DNA of 64,000 bases from Niabella soli DSM 19437 (GCF_000243115.2 NZ_CP007035.1:1922001-1986000), one strand, 5' to 3'. Shown: positions 51,195 through 60,621, counted from the first letter of the stretch. Numbers and translations: made by a program. Notes: a model not told the origin generated them from the sequence alone.

Positions 51195-53774
51195 GTGTAC
51201 AGTCCTGAATTTTATAACAGTATTCATGAGCTAATTACCAAACAATCACAAACCTTACCAAATGCTATTGCGATAAAGCACAAAAAAGAAAGCATCACTT
51301 ATCAGGATCTTGAAATAAGCACCAATCAAATAAATGCCTTTCTGCACAACAAGCATATTACTAAAGGGGATGTTATTGCGGTTGTTATGGACCGGTCCAT
51401 ACCGATGGCGGTATGCCTGTTGGCCATACTAAAGGCCGGAGCCACCTATTTAGCTATTGATCCCAGTTTGCCGATCGATCGTATAAGGTATCTATTGGCA
51501 GATTCCTCTGCGAAATACGTGATCTCCTCAAAAAAATATGAAGCACTTTCTACCGGTTATACGGATAAGATCCTGTTTGAGGATGCATGGCTAAACAGGG
51601 GCAACTACCCGGAAGACTTCTTACCCGTGGCCAGGGGTTGCGACGACCTGATCTATATTATTTACACTTCCGGGTCAACCGGGCAGCCTAAAGGTGTTGG
51701 GGTATCCCATAAAGGATTGATCAATTTATTGTTGTACAGACTTAAAGCACCTGGCGTGTGTAAGGATGATAATATGCTGGGCCTTAGTTCTATGTCTTTC
51801 GACATTGCCCAGGAAGAGCTCTACCTTCCCCTTATCAGTGGCGCTTTATTAACCATAGTCGACCGCGAAATAACAAGAGACGGCAGTGCCTTACTGGAAA
51901 TTGTCCGGGCAGAAGGCATTACCCTAATGCAGGCAACTCCATATATCTGGCAGATGATGCTTGAAGCTGGTTGGGATACTCCCCTACCCCTCACGATATT
52001 TTGCGGTGGCGAAGCGATGACTAATGAGCTGGCCGGAAAATTATCAGATCGTTGCAAAGAGGTTTGGAATATGTATGGCCCAACAGAAGCCACCATCTGT
52101 ACTACTGTTAAAAAGATTACGGACAAAAATGAACCCATAACGATAGGCAAACCTATTGAAAATGCGCGGGTATATATTTTAGATGAGCATTTAACTGAAG
52201 TAGTACCAGGGGCAGAGGGTGAACTTTATATAGGTGGTGCAGGCGTAACAAAGGGTTATATTAATCGGCCGGAGTTAACTGCTGAGAAGTTTATTGATGA
52301 TCAATTTTCAACTATTCCTGGCGAAAAGATGTACAGGACCGGAGATCTTGGCCGGAGGCTTAAAAATGGGGATATCCAGTTTTTAGGCCGGAAAGACAAC
52401 CAGATAAAGCTTAGAGGGAATCGCATTGAAAAGGAGGAAATAGAGTACCAGCTAAAATTGCAGAAAAACATTAAGGATGCAATCGTTACGGTATACGAAG
52501 ATGGGGTGAAAAATGCACGCCTTATGGCCTATCTCACGCTGAAAGAACCATTAAAGCATGATGGCATTGCAGCATTGACGAGCTATTGTAAAGGGGAATT
52601 AAAAAAGATCCTCCCGGAACATATGGTTCCGTCAAACTATGAGGTTATAGATGCAATACCGTTGCTTCCGAGTGGGAAGATTAATTTAAAAGCATTGCCC
52701 AGGCCTAATATACAAGATGCTGTAGCGGAATACGCGGCCCCTGATACTGAACTTGAAAAAATGCTTATAGCAATATGGATCAAACATATCGGCATCCATA
52801 ACATTGGGATTCATGATAATTTTTTCGATTTGGGTGGCACTTCATTAATTGCGCTTAAAACCAAAATCCAGATAGAAAAACTTACGAACAGGAGATTATC
52901 TCCATCTGTTTTGTTTAAGTATCCAACCATTCAACAACTGGCGGCGGCCATTAATAGCGTTACGGAAGAGCCCTACAAATCTTTGGTACCTATTCAACCT
53001 GACGGAACAAGAATACCCCTGTATATTGTGCACGGTATTGGTTTGAATGTACTTAGATTCAGGAACCTTGCGCTGGACCTGGGAGCCGATCAGCCCATGT
53101 ATGGGCTACAGGCGGTTACAGACCAAACGGAATCGCTGGATACCATTGAAGCAATAGCGTCGTTTTACGTTGAGGAGATAGTGCGTCAAAATCCAACGGG
53201 TCCCTATATTATCGGAGGGTATTCTATTGGCGGGGTAATTGCCTATGAAATGACCAGGCAATTAAAAAAGGCCGGCAAAGCGGTAAAAGGATTGGTAATT
53301 TTCGATGCGGCGATACAGATTCCTACGCATCAATATCCGCTGCTCAAAAAAATCCTTGTAAAAACATACAGACAGTTCCCAAAATTAAAATTCAGGGTAA
53401 CCTCTTTCATTAATAAACCAAAAGAAAATATAGCCTATATCAAAGCGCTCTATAGTAAGAAATTCACAAAAGGTTTTTACGGTATACATGATACATATGG
53501 TTTGCCTGATTATATGCAGCACGTTATCATTAAATTTAAAAATGCCTTTAATAAATATGTGATAGTGCCTTATGATGTTACAATCGATCTGTTTTCCAGT
53601 GAAAAAGTATATTACCTGGATGATCCCAAATTTTTGGGCTGGAAAAAATATGCGCGGCATGGCGTAAACGTTTATCCCGTTTCCAGTAGTCATGATACTA
53701 TGTTCGATACTCCTCATCACCTGGAAATAGCCAGGGTATTACAGCAGCGGCTTGATGAGCTCAATAATCAATAA
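51195..53774 (+). CDS. Single-module nonribosomal peptide synthetase, A–PCP–TE
   Basis: An 859-aa enzyme from a GTG start. The adenylation domain (1–500) has IYTSGSTGQPKGVGVSHKG, MYGPTEATIC, YRTGDLGRRLKNGDIQFLGR and the Lys in LPSGKINLKAL. The carrier domain (about 520–590) has the phosphopantetheine Ser in DNFFDLGGTSLIALK. The thioesterase (about 600–855) has GGYSIGGVIAYEM and a late SSHDTMFDTPHH. There is no condensation domain, so it cannot make a peptide bond by the standard route. By alignment to GrsA the pocket begins with Asp (SFDIAQEE), which favours an alpha-amino acid. It may release an amino acid as an ester or amide, or dimerise it. The product is unknown. Confidence 0.9.
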   Translation: MYSPEFYNSIHELITKQSQTLPNAIAIKHKKESITYQDLEISTNQINAFLHNKHITKGDVIAVVMDRSIPMAVCLLAILKAGATYLAIDPSLPIDRIRYLLADSSAKYVISSKKYEALSTGYTDKILFEDAWLNRGNYPEDFLPVARGCDDLIYIIYTSGSTGQPKGVGVSHKGLINLLLYRLKAPGVCKDDNMLGLSSMSFDIAQEELYLPLISGALLTIVDREITRDGSALLEIVRAEGITLMQATPYIWQMMLEAGWDTPLPLTIFCGGEAMTNELAGKLSDRCKEVWNMYGPTEATICTTVKKITDKNEPITIGKPIENARVYILDEHLTEVVPGAEGELYIGGAGVTKGYINRPELTAEKFIDDQFSTIPGEKMYRTGDLGRRLKNGDIQFLGRKDNQIKLRGNRIEKEEIEYQLKLQKNIKDAIVTVYEDGVKNARLMAYLTLKEPLKHDGIAALTSYCKGELKKILPEHMVPSNYEVIDAIPLLPSGKINLKALPRPNIQDAVAEYAAPDTELEKMLIAIWIKHIGIHNIGIHDNFFDLGGTSLIALKTKIQIEKLTNRRLSPSVLFKYPTIQQLAAAINSVTEEPYKSLVPIQPDGTRIPLYIVHGIGLNVLRFRNLALDLGADQPMYGLQAVTDQTESLDTIEAIASFYVEEIVRQNPTGPYIIGGYSIGGVIAYEMTRQLKKAGKAVKGLVIFDAAIQIPTHQYPLLKKILVKTYRQFPKLKFRVTSFINKPKENIAYIKALYSKKFTKGFYGIHDTYGLPDYMQHVIIKFKNAFNKYVIVPYDVTIDLFSSEKVYYLDDPKFLGWKKYARHGVNVYPVSSSHDTMFDTPHHLEIARVLQQRLDELNNQ

Positions 53775-53792
53775 ATTTAAAAAGGCTATTTA

Positions 53793-54791
53793 ATGAGTAA
53801 CATTAATGTTTATTTTTTTAAATATCCTGTTGGTTACAAATGGATACCCGGCGACCGGCATATTATTCGTTTTTTTAAGCGGCTTTTAAATATAAAAAAT
53901 GTAACGGGCGCCGAAAAAGTATTTCTAAATCTGTGTAAAGGGTTCGATCTGCTAAAGGTCAAATACACAAAGAACCCCTCCTTTAAAAGTATAAAGCCCA
54001 ATGAACCCGTTATTATACTGGGCGATGAACTGTATAATAGTAAGTCTTTTTTGGCAGGTTACGATCAGCCCAACCCTATTATTGCGGGAATTGGTTTAAT
54101 GACCCATCCTGCTGAATGGCCCAATTTGCTGCAGCAATATCCTGTTGTAAAATACCTCCAGCACTGCGCCTGGGCCAACGATCTTTTTTTACCCTACTAT
54201 GGAAAAGCAGTGTGCGAAGAATGGCCGGCCGGAGTTGATACGCAAAAATGGTCCCCTAACAACAGAATCGAGAAGAAATTTGACATCCTGCTTTATAATA
54301 AAATCAGATGGCACAAAACTGAGCGATACCAGTCTTTAAGAGCTCCGGTCATTCAGAAATTAAATGAATTTGGCCTCTCCTACATCGAAATTGTTTATGG
54401 GAATTATCAGGAGAAAGATTATTTTAAACTGGTGCAGCAAAGCCGTGCCATGCTGTTTATGTGCGAGCATGAAACACAGGGCTTCGCCTTATGCGAGGCC
54501 TTATCTGCAGATGTTCCGGTTCTGGCATGGGATCCGGGCTACTGCCAGGATCCTGCCCGGTTTAAATGGAACGCCCCGGTTATTAAAACCACGACAATCC
54601 CTTTTTTTGATGAACGCTGCGGTATGTCATTTACCGACACTAATGCCTTTTTAAATACCATTGAGCATTTTTGGGAAAAAGTACAAAAGAGAAATTTTAA
54701 TCCCAGGGAATATGTAGCAGAGAACCTGTCTTTAAAAGTAAGTGCCCAAAAAATGTTGGCGATAATAAACAAAGTGTACACAAGCAGTTGA
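53793..54791 (+). CDS. GT4-type glycosyltransferase linked to the NRPS
   Basis: A 332-aa GT-B-like protein 18 bp downstream of the NRPS gene. The C-terminal half has the GT4 signature around AMLFMCEHETQGFALCEALS and DVPVLAWDPGY, with two Glu at the expected nucleotide-sugar site. The N-terminal half (GDELYNSKSFLAGYDQPNPI, YLQHCAWANDLFLPYYGKAV) is divergent. It probably glycosylates either the NRPS product or a surface glycan. Co-transcription with the NRPS is likely. Confidence 0.8.
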   Translation: MSNINVYFFKYPVGYKWIPGDRHIIRFFKRLLNIKNVTGAEKVFLNLCKGFDLLKVKYTKNPSFKSIKPNEPVIILGDELYNSKSFLAGYDQPNPIIAGIGLMTHPAEWPNLLQQYPVVKYLQHCAWANDLFLPYYGKAVCEEWPAGVDTQKWSPNNRIEKKFDILLYNKIRWHKTERYQSLRAPVIQKLNEFGLSYIEIVYGNYQEKDYFKLVQQSRAMLFMCEHETQGFALCEALSADVPVLAWDPGYCQDPARFKWNAPVIKTTTIPFFDERCGMSFTDTNAFLNTIEHFWEKVQKRNFNPREYVAENLSLKVSAQKMLAIINKVYTSS

Positions 54792-54802
54792 CAGATGAGG
54801 CG

Positions 54803-54976
54803 CTACCAGCCTGTTACTGCCGATATTGAATACAAACCGGTCATTCTCCGCAGCATCCGCGCGGTTTTTATATCTACCCCAAATGATTGCAAATAAGAAG
54901 GAGGAAAATCTTTTATATTATTTGTAACTATAACATTGGTATCCAAAACCGCAGTAAATCGCACACTATGAATCAT
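54803..54976 (-). pseudogene. PIN-domain toxin with internal deletion
   Basis: A 57-codon minus-strand frame starts MIHSVRFTAVLDTNVI, the N-terminus of PIN toxins (with the first catalytic Asp), and jumps directly to VTNNIKDFPPSYLQSFGVDI, which is the C-terminal part of the same family. About 100 residues in between, with the other catalytic acids, are missing. It overlaps the antitoxin stop by 11 nt, as in intact PIN/HTH pairs. The toxin is almost surely dead. Confidence 0.75.
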
Positions 54977-55413
54977 ACAATCCTGTTCCCTCGTCGAAGT
55001 TCATGATGTCTATAATATGTTTTTTCTGCGCTTCTTTTATTTGCTTTTTATAGTTTAAGACATCTTCATATCTAAGCCTTCTGTGCTTGCCAACTTTGGT
55101 GTAACTTATTTTACCTTCCTCTAGTAATTTTACCAGGTGAGGCCTGGAGCAGCCTAACAATTCGGCGGCGCTTTTGGTGGTTACTTCTGTTGCAACGGGG
55201 TACAAGAGAAATAAATTTTCCCTTACTCATCGCTTTTAGCATTTCTCCCAAAAACTTTAGGGCTTTGATAGGTATTTTTATTTTCTCTCCGGTTTCTTCT
55301 ATTTCGATTTCAGAGTCGTTCGATTTTAATTGCTCAATCACTGAAGCTAAAGCATCATAGGATTCAATAGCTATTTTCTGTTCAGCCTTGCTGATTTTTT
55401 CTACTGCCTCCAT
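54966..55413 (-). pseudogene. HTH (excisionase-type) antitoxin, frameshifted
   Basis: Two frames together give a full antitoxin of about 148 residues. The N-terminal part from 55413 (MEAVEKISKAEQKIAIESYD, LGEMLKAMSKGKFISLVP) runs into the C-terminal part (VATEVTTKSAAELLGCSRPH, LLEEGKISYTKVGKHRRLRY) if one base is removed from the four-G run at 55197–55200. The helix-turn-helix is intact in the downstream frame. The shift is in a homopolymer, so a sequencing error is possible. Its partner toxin is also broken, which supports real decay. Confidence 0.75.
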
Positions 55414-55833
55414 GTGTATAATATATTTAAGTTTAATGCAAAAAAACGAAATAAACGAAACGAAGAAACTGCCCTCTCTTTAATTTTCTATCAAAATACG
55501 ATTGCTGATAATCAAAGACTTAGAGTAATTCACCGGTCTGTATACTTAAAGTTGGCCTCCGCTTCGGCGAGGTTTTTTGTTTAAGGTTTCAATTCTTAAG
55601 GGCCCCCAAATTAAAGAGACAAATAATTACTAAAGCGGGATTTCCAGAGCCTAATTTTCTATCCGAAAAAGCGCTATTAGTCCCCATCTATAATGAAACA
55701 AAGGCGCTATTCTCACATTTGGTAGCAACAAAACTGGCGACGACCTGATTTTCTTTTCAAAACCGCTTTCTTTGTCGAGACAGATAATCTCTGCTAAATT
55801 TATCAAAAGCTATTTTTTCTTGTCGTTGTTTTA
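55414..55833. other. Spacer with a terminator-like hairpin and a gene tail
   Basis: A 420-bp region. At 55551–55580 CCTCCGC…GCGAGG with a TTCG loop and a T-run forms a rightward terminator-like hairpin. From 55602 to 55748 a plus frame ends in protein-like sequence (KAGFPEPNFLSEKALLVPIY, NETKALFSHLVATKLATT, stop TGA). No start is found, so it looks like the tail of a lost gene. Confidence 0.4.
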
Positions 55834-56565
55834 CTATTTCTGCTGCTTATCTTTTTCTTTCTGTTCCTTAACAAATGCTGAAAAAACGTCTAAATCACCG
55901 CCATACTTTTTTATAAAATCTTCTTTTTTTATTTGTCGGCCTTTTCCGAACCCCGTTCCCATTCCGTCTTTCACCCAAAATAAATTTCCATCACCAAAAT
56001 CAATAAAAACGTTTCGTTGAACATCATTCCATGAACTTCGTGGATATTCCCAAAAGAATCTATCATCTTTTTTTGGAAGGGACTTTTGATCTATTACTTC
56101 GCCAGTTGTTTTATCAACAAATCCATATTCAGTAGGGCTATAATTTTCGCCCGGAAAAGGCTCTGGATGAATTCTAAAGTTGTCTTTGAACCCCATTCCG
56201 TTAATAATCCAAATCATTTTTTCACCATAAAAATTTTCCCGCCTGCGAATGATTGGTTTTTGAAGAGGTGAGTTTTGAAGCTCAATAATAACATTATCTT
56301 TTGTCTGAATGTCTGCTCTGTGTTTAATTCCATCTTTGGTAATAGTAATTTCAGAATATTCTTTGCCGAAAATATATTTCCAGTTTTTATGCCACTCTGT
56401 TTCCGGTTCATACCAATTATCGCAATTTTCGCCTTTTTTATGCGCCCAATGCCAAAGCTTAATCTCACCACATTTTGAAAACACCTCCTTTTGACATAAA
56501 GGGCATTTGCCTTTTGTATTAGGTAGTGCCCCCATTTTCTCACTATTAATTATTGCGTATAACAT
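55834..56565 (-). CDS. CoiA-like nuclease-fold protein
   Basis: A 243-aa cytosolic protein. The N-terminus has a zinc-finger-like CPLCQKEVFSKCGEIKLWHW followed by AHKKGENCDNWYEPETEWH, and then a nuclease-like core (GIKHRADIQTKDNVIIELQN, with D…E-x-Q spacing of PD-(D/E)xK enzymes). This matches competence CoiA-like proteins (DUF/CoiA nuclease). In Gram-positives CoiA aids recombination during transformation; in Bacteroidetes the homologues are uncharacterised and often accessory. AT-rich, next to a decayed toxin–antitoxin pair. Confidence 0.8.
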   Translation of the reverse strand: MLYAIINSEKMGALPNTKGKCPLCQKEVFSKCGEIKLWHWAHKKGENCDNWYEPETEWHKNWKYIFGKEYSEITITKDGIKHRADIQTKDNVIIELQNSPLQKPIIRRRENFYGEKMIWIINGMGFKDNFRIHPEPFPGENYSPTEYGFVDKTTGEVIDQKSLPKKDDRFFWEYPRSSWNDVQRNVFIDFGDGNLFWVKDGMGTGFGKGRQIKKEDFIKKYGGDLDVFSAFVKEQKEKDKQQK

Positions 56566-56784
56566 TGTCTGGATATCCTCACTAAGTTAATTTATCCCCT
56601 TCATCCAAAGAAAAAATAAACCCACCGTCATTCAATATCTGCTCAGAGGCTGCCCCATCCTTCCAAGACAACTTTTTTAGAACCGAACTTTCGCCATTAG
56701 CGGGATCCGACCCCGATTATCATTCGTGCCTGTGCCGCAACCAATCGGTCATTCCAATGAAAGTTCCAATAAATGAATCTTTAA

Positions 56785-56806
56785 TAACTTATTGATAATC
56801 AAGCAC
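56785..56806 (+). repeat. Left att-like direct repeat
   Basis: A 22-bp sequence with 19 of 22 bases identical to 61329–61350, sharing the uninterrupted core ATTGATAATCAAG. The two copies flank the AraC–aldehyde dehydrogenase–SDR–membrane protein block. No integrase gene is present. Confidence 0.5.
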
Positions 56807-57038
56807 ATAAAACATGGGTTTTATTCTATCTCAGTATCAATTTATCGTAAATAATGCGTATCGTTTGTGTATCAACAAACTACTTGGTGAACAAATTTTG
56901 TTCATTTCCCCTACTTCTTTTCACTATCAACATACAGGTACAAAATAGTTGAACCATTATTCCCAAAAACAAGCTGGCATTAAGCAATTGGTGTTATTCA
57001 TCCTGCAATTTGTGCAACTCTTTAACATCGGAGAATTT

Positions 57039-57046
57039 TAATTTTG
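57039..57046 (+). promoter_or_regulatory. TAnnTTTG promoter box before the AraC gene
   Basis: TAATTTTG matches the Bacteroidetes -7 consensus and lies 17 bp upstream of the ATG at 57064. Confidence 0.45.
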
Positions 57047-57063
57047 CGTATTAAAGTTCGGTT

Positions 57064-57972
57064 ATGAAGGATCAAATTATCAATATAAATTCTGTTAGTG
57101 AGCTATGCCGGGTCTTTGGGTTCGACAAACCCAAGCATCCCCTGATTACATTAATAGATACTGAAAAAATAAATGTTCCCGCATCTTACATCGGTTCTAA
57201 AGTTGTGTTGAATCTTTATATGATTGCCTTAAAAGACAGAGACTGCGGGATCGAATACGGCAGGAATCATTTTGATTTTGCCGAAGGTGTAATGGCATTT
57301 GCCGCACCCAAACAAGTGAGCACTATTGAAAAGGAAATGAAGCCAGGCGAGATAAAAGGATGGATGCTTTATTTTCACCCGGACCTGCTACGGGGAACGC
57401 ATTTAGGCAATATTATTTCGGAATATTCATTTTTTGATTACAAAGTTGTTGAAGCGCTGCACCTGTCGGAAGATGAAGAAACTCTTATTACAACTACAAT
57501 TACAAATATTACCAACGAATTTTCTCAGCGAATAGACAGTCATAGCCAAAGGGTAATAGTCTCCAATATTGAACTACTGCTAAACTATTGTTTACGTTTT
57601 TATGACCGGCAGTTCTATACACGAACAACCCAAAACAAAGACATTCTTTCCCGGTTTGAAAAAGAATTAAAAGCGTATTTTGAAAGAGAAGAACAACTGG
57701 AAAATAATTTGCCTACGATTAATTACTTCGCAGAAAAATTTCACTTATCACCTCATTATTTTAGCGACTTATTGAAAAAGGAAACAGGGCGTGCCGCCAA
57801 AGACCATATCAATGACCATGTGATAGAGTTGGCTAAAAACTATCTGCTGGGGACAAACCAGTCAGTTAATGAAATTGCCTATTCATTGGGCTTTAATTAT
57901 CCGCATTATTTTACAAGGCTGTTTAAATCTAAAACCGGCCTTACCCCTTTAGCGTATAAACAATTGAATTAG
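57064..57972 (+). CDS. AraC-family transcriptional regulator
   Basis: A 302-aa regulator. The N-terminal cupin-like sensing half (ITLIDTEKINVPASYIGSKV, EGVMAFAAPKQVSTIEKEMK, GWMLYFHPDLLRGTHLGNII) is typical of Bacteroidetes AraC proteins. The C-terminal double helix-turn-helix is in LPTINYFAEKFHLSPHYFSD and VNEIAYSLGFNYPHYFTRLF, ending KTGLTPLAYKQLN. It is followed by a terminator and an aldehyde dehydrogenase–SDR pair that it probably controls. Confidence 0.93.
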   Translation: MKDQIININSVSELCRVFGFDKPKHPLITLIDTEKINVPASYIGSKVVLNLYMIALKDRDCGIEYGRNHFDFAEGVMAFAAPKQVSTIEKEMKPGEIKGWMLYFHPDLLRGTHLGNIISEYSFFDYKVVEALHLSEDEETLITTTITNITNEFSQRIDSHSQRVIVSNIELLLNYCLRFYDRQFYTRTTQNKDILSRFEKELKAYFEREEQLENNLPTINYFAEKFHLSPHYFSDLLKKETGRAAKDHINDHVIELAKNYLLGTNQSVNEIAYSLGFNYPHYFTRLFKSKTGLTPLAYKQLN

Positions 57973-57995
57973 CCCGTCTCCGTAGCAGCCATAAT

Positions 57996-58032
57996 AAAAA
58001 AGCGATCCGTATTATCTTGGATCGCTTTTTTA
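57996..58032 (+). terminator. Terminator of the AraC gene
   Basis: AGCGATCC (58001–58008) pairs with GGATCGCT (58019–58026), with A-run and T-run on the two sides. It lies 24 bp after the AraC stop and separates it from the next operon. Confidence 0.92.
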
Positions 58033-58102
58033 TTTTCTCAGGCATCTGCAAAAAGTGTTTTACAATCATTGAAAAGTGTTAATCTGCCCAAAGCCGGCAG
58101 TT

Positions 58103-58110
58103 TAGCTTTG
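58103..58110 (+). promoter_or_regulatory. TAnnTTTG promoter box before the aldehyde dehydrogenase gene
   Basis: TAGCTTTG matches the -7 consensus, 43 bp upstream of the ATG at 58154 and downstream of the AraC terminator, so it is a sensible operon promoter. Confidence 0.5.
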
Positions 58111-58153
58111 TGTTGTTAATGAAACAATCAATCAACATTAAAAACATAAAGTC

Positions 58154-59755
58154 ATGACAGCACAAGAAGCCTTTAACTATTTAGACCCGCAAGCCTGGGC
58201 AGCTACCTCAGCAGTTGAAAAATTAACCTTGTTAGAGGAAGTTCAAAGAAATTTAGGTAAGTATGCCGACCAGCTTGCACTGGCAGATCTGAAAATGAAA
58301 AACGATTTTATTGGTGCAGACATCTACACCAAAGGTTTTGGCCTGGCAGGAACAGCAGGGCCTGTTGCAGGAATGCTGATGGGTAGCCATCATTTATATG
58401 AAAAATTGGTGAACGGAGAGCTGCTGGAACCCGTTAGCGTAGAAAAGCTTGATAACGGAAATACAGCCATTCAGACCTGGCCCATTTTTCCAAAAGACAA
58501 AATGGTGGCAGGAAAACAAAAAGGTTACCTGCACGTAAAGGGTGAACCGAAACAAATAAACCCATTAGACAAACCTGCCGGTATTATTGCTATTTCGGGA
58601 GCCGGGAACTATAGTTCTTCGGTAGAAATGGTGAAAGCGCTATTTTATGAAAACAAGGCCGTCATTCATAAACCACATCAAAACAATGTGGAAACGGATA
58701 AGATATGGGCAAAAATATTCCAACCACTTATAGATCGTAGGGCCCTGGCCTTTATTGAGCCGGAAGAATCGAGAGCCATGACTGGTTTAGATGGGTTATA
58801 TGCCATTTATTTCACCGGCTCAACAAGCGTAGCCCATGCCATTCAAAAAAATGCCAAAGCGCCATTGATTTCAGAATGTGGCGGGAATAATCCGTTATTG
58901 ATTGTGCCAGGCGACAGGCCCTGGACAGATAAGGAAATAAAGCACCAGGCCCTGCAGGTGGTTTCTGTTGGGAAAATGAACGGTGGCGCTGTTTGTGGCA
59001 GGGTCCAGACCATTGTTACTTCAAAAAACTGGCCCCAAAGAACGCAGTTTTTAGATGCGGTTCGTAAAGCCATTGCTGAAGACACTTATGCCGTTGGCAC
59101 CTATTATCCGGGCGTTGAGGAGACTAAAAAAGCATTCCTGGAAAATCAACCTACAGCCGAGGCTTTGAAAGTAGAAAATGGGAAGCATCCCACCACCGAT
59201 TTCGTTTTTATTCCGGGTATACAAGAAGACGATTTTGCTGTAAAGAACGAAGCTTTTTGCCAGATCCTTTCAGAAATAGCACTGGACACCGAGAACAATG
59301 TAGATGACTTCCTGACAAAAGCTACAGCATTTTGCAATGACAAGCTGTTGGGCACGTTAGGGTGCATGATATTAGTAGATAACGATACGATGAAAAATCA
59401 TGAAACGCGCATCCACAAAGCCATAAATGAATTAAACTATGGAGGCATCGCAGTGAACACCATTCCGCCCAATGTTTTTATGAGCGCTTATCTAACCTGG
59501 GGTGGTTGTAATGAAAGCAAAGAAGATTTTGTTTCAGGTGTTGGGAATTTTGGCAATGCCCATAACTATAAAAATGTGATAAAATCAGTTTTAATTGATG
59601 ATTTCAATGCCCAGGGAATGTTAATGACCAATAAAACGTTGATGGAGCATTTGTTTACTAACGCAACCTACTTCGCCATTGATAACAGTTGGACACATTT
59701 TGCTAAAATGGCGAGTCAAATGGTGGTCGACGGTTTTAAGAACAAAGATTTTTAA
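58154..59755 (+). CDS. Aldehyde dehydrogenase family protein
   Basis: A 533-aa NAD(P)-dependent oxidoreductase. The Rossmann part includes GIIAISGAGNYSSSVEMVKA and HKPHQNNVETD, the cofactor-binding YAIYFTGSTSVAHAIQ, and the substrate-binding APLISECGGNNPLLIVPGD. The catalytic Cys is likely in MNGGAVCGRVQTIV. The usual Glu of the ALDH motif is at SECGGNNP. Length and divergence match the acyl-reductase/CoA-acylating side of the family rather than classic ALDH. It forms an operon with an SDR downstream; aldehyde/alcohol detoxification is a reasonable guess. Confidence 0.82.
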   Translation: MTAQEAFNYLDPQAWAATSAVEKLTLLEEVQRNLGKYADQLALADLKMKNDFIGADIYTKGFGLAGTAGPVAGMLMGSHHLYEKLVNGELLEPVSVEKLDNGNTAIQTWPIFPKDKMVAGKQKGYLHVKGEPKQINPLDKPAGIIAISGAGNYSSSVEMVKALFYENKAVIHKPHQNNVETDKIWAKIFQPLIDRRALAFIEPEESRAMTGLDGLYAIYFTGSTSVAHAIQKNAKAPLISECGGNNPLLIVPGDRPWTDKEIKHQALQVVSVGKMNGGAVCGRVQTIVTSKNWPQRTQFLDAVRKAIAEDTYAVGTYYPGVEETKKAFLENQPTAEALKVENGKHPTTDFVFIPGIQEDDFAVKNEAFCQILSEIALDTENNVDDFLTKATAFCNDKLLGTLGCMILVDNDTMKNHETRIHKAINELNYGGIAVNTIPPNVFMSAYLTWGGCNESKEDFVSGVGNFGNAHNYKNVIKSVLIDDFNAQGMLMTNKTLMEHLFTNATYFAIDNSWTHFAKMASQMVVDGFKNKDF

Positions 59756-59804
59756 TCATTTCAAACACAATATTCATTAATTAATTCTCTTAAAAACAAG
59801 TACA

Positions 59805-60620
59805 ATGAATAAGACAATTTTAATCACAGGATGCAGCAGTGGTATTGGCCGTATGACCGCCAAATATTTTCAGGAAAAAGGATGGAATGTAGTGGCAACC
59901 GTTCGTAAATTTTCTGATAGCGATGCAGAACTAACCAACCTTGGTAATGTATTGGTTACTGAGTTGGATGTAACCAAAGAAGATACTATAAAAAGTACAG
60001 TAGAACAAGCCGTAACTAAATTTGGCAAAATAGATGTGCTGCTGAACAATGCAGGATATGGATCTTATGGAATTCTGGAAGCTACCCCGGAGCAAAAGAT
60101 CCGCATGCAGTTTGAGGTAAATGTAATCGGGCTGTTATTGGTGACTAAAAACGTGATCCCCATCATGCGCAAACAAGGAAGCGGTATTATTATAAATATA
60201 TCTTCAATGGGAGGTAAAATAACGTTCCCGATGGGGACATTATATCATGGTTCTAAATTTGCCGTGGAAGGAATGAGCGAAGCATTATCCTATGAACTTT
60301 CAGCAATCGGCATCCAGGTAAAGATGATAGAGCCCGGTGTTATCAATACCAATTTTGCCACCAGTTCCTTCGACCTGAATATTGACCCCGCATTAACCGA
60401 ATACCAGGATTTCACGGACAGGGTGCTTAAAGCCTTTGAAGCAGGGGCAAATGGAAGTGAACCCGTTTTGGTAGCTGAAACCATTTATAAAGCGGCTACC
60501 GATGGTACCAACCAGCTACGCTATATTGCAGGCCCTGACGCGGAGCAGATCATTGCGGCCCGTAAGCAAATGGACGATCCGGAATATCTAGCACTCATTC
60601 GTTCACAATATGGTTTATAA
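59805..60620 (+). CDS. SDR-family oxidoreductase
   Basis: A 271-aa classical short-chain dehydrogenase. The cofactor motif is TGCSSGIGRMTAKYF, then NNAGYGSYG and the active-site Tyr/Lys in TLYHGSKFAVEGMSEAL, with the catalytic Ser in INISSMGG. The C-terminus ends PEYLALIRSQYGL. NADP preference is not clear. It lies 49 bp after the aldehyde dehydrogenase; the two enzymes together could interconvert alcohol, aldehyde and acid under AraC control. Confidence 0.92.
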   Translation: MNKTILITGCSSGIGRMTAKYFQEKGWNVVATVRKFSDSDAELTNLGNVLVTELDVTKEDTIKSTVEQAVTKFGKIDVLLNNAGYGSYGILEATPEQKIRMQFEVNVIGLLLVTKNVIPIMRKQGSGIIINISSMGGKITFPMGTLYHGSKFAVEGMSEALSYELSAIGIQVKMIEPGVINTNFATSSFDLNIDPALTEYQDFTDRVLKAFEAGANGSEPVLVAETIYKAATDGTNQLRYIAGPDAEQIIAARKQMDDPEYLALIRSQYGL

Positions 60621-60621
60621 T

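Larger units (their letters stand above)
56566..57063. other. Spacer with the left att-like repeat
   Basis: A 498-bp gap between the leftward CoiA-like gene and the rightward AraC gene. It holds TAACTTATTGATAATCAAGC (56785 onward), nearly identical to the sequence beside tRNA-Leu at 61329–61350, and a promoter-like box at 57039. No ORF is supported. Confidence 0.5.

Noticed and set aside
54803-56565. A functional defence island (TA plus CoiA-like nuclease)
   Set aside because: Both TA genes are broken and the CoiA-like gene has no known defence partner here, so a working system is not supported.
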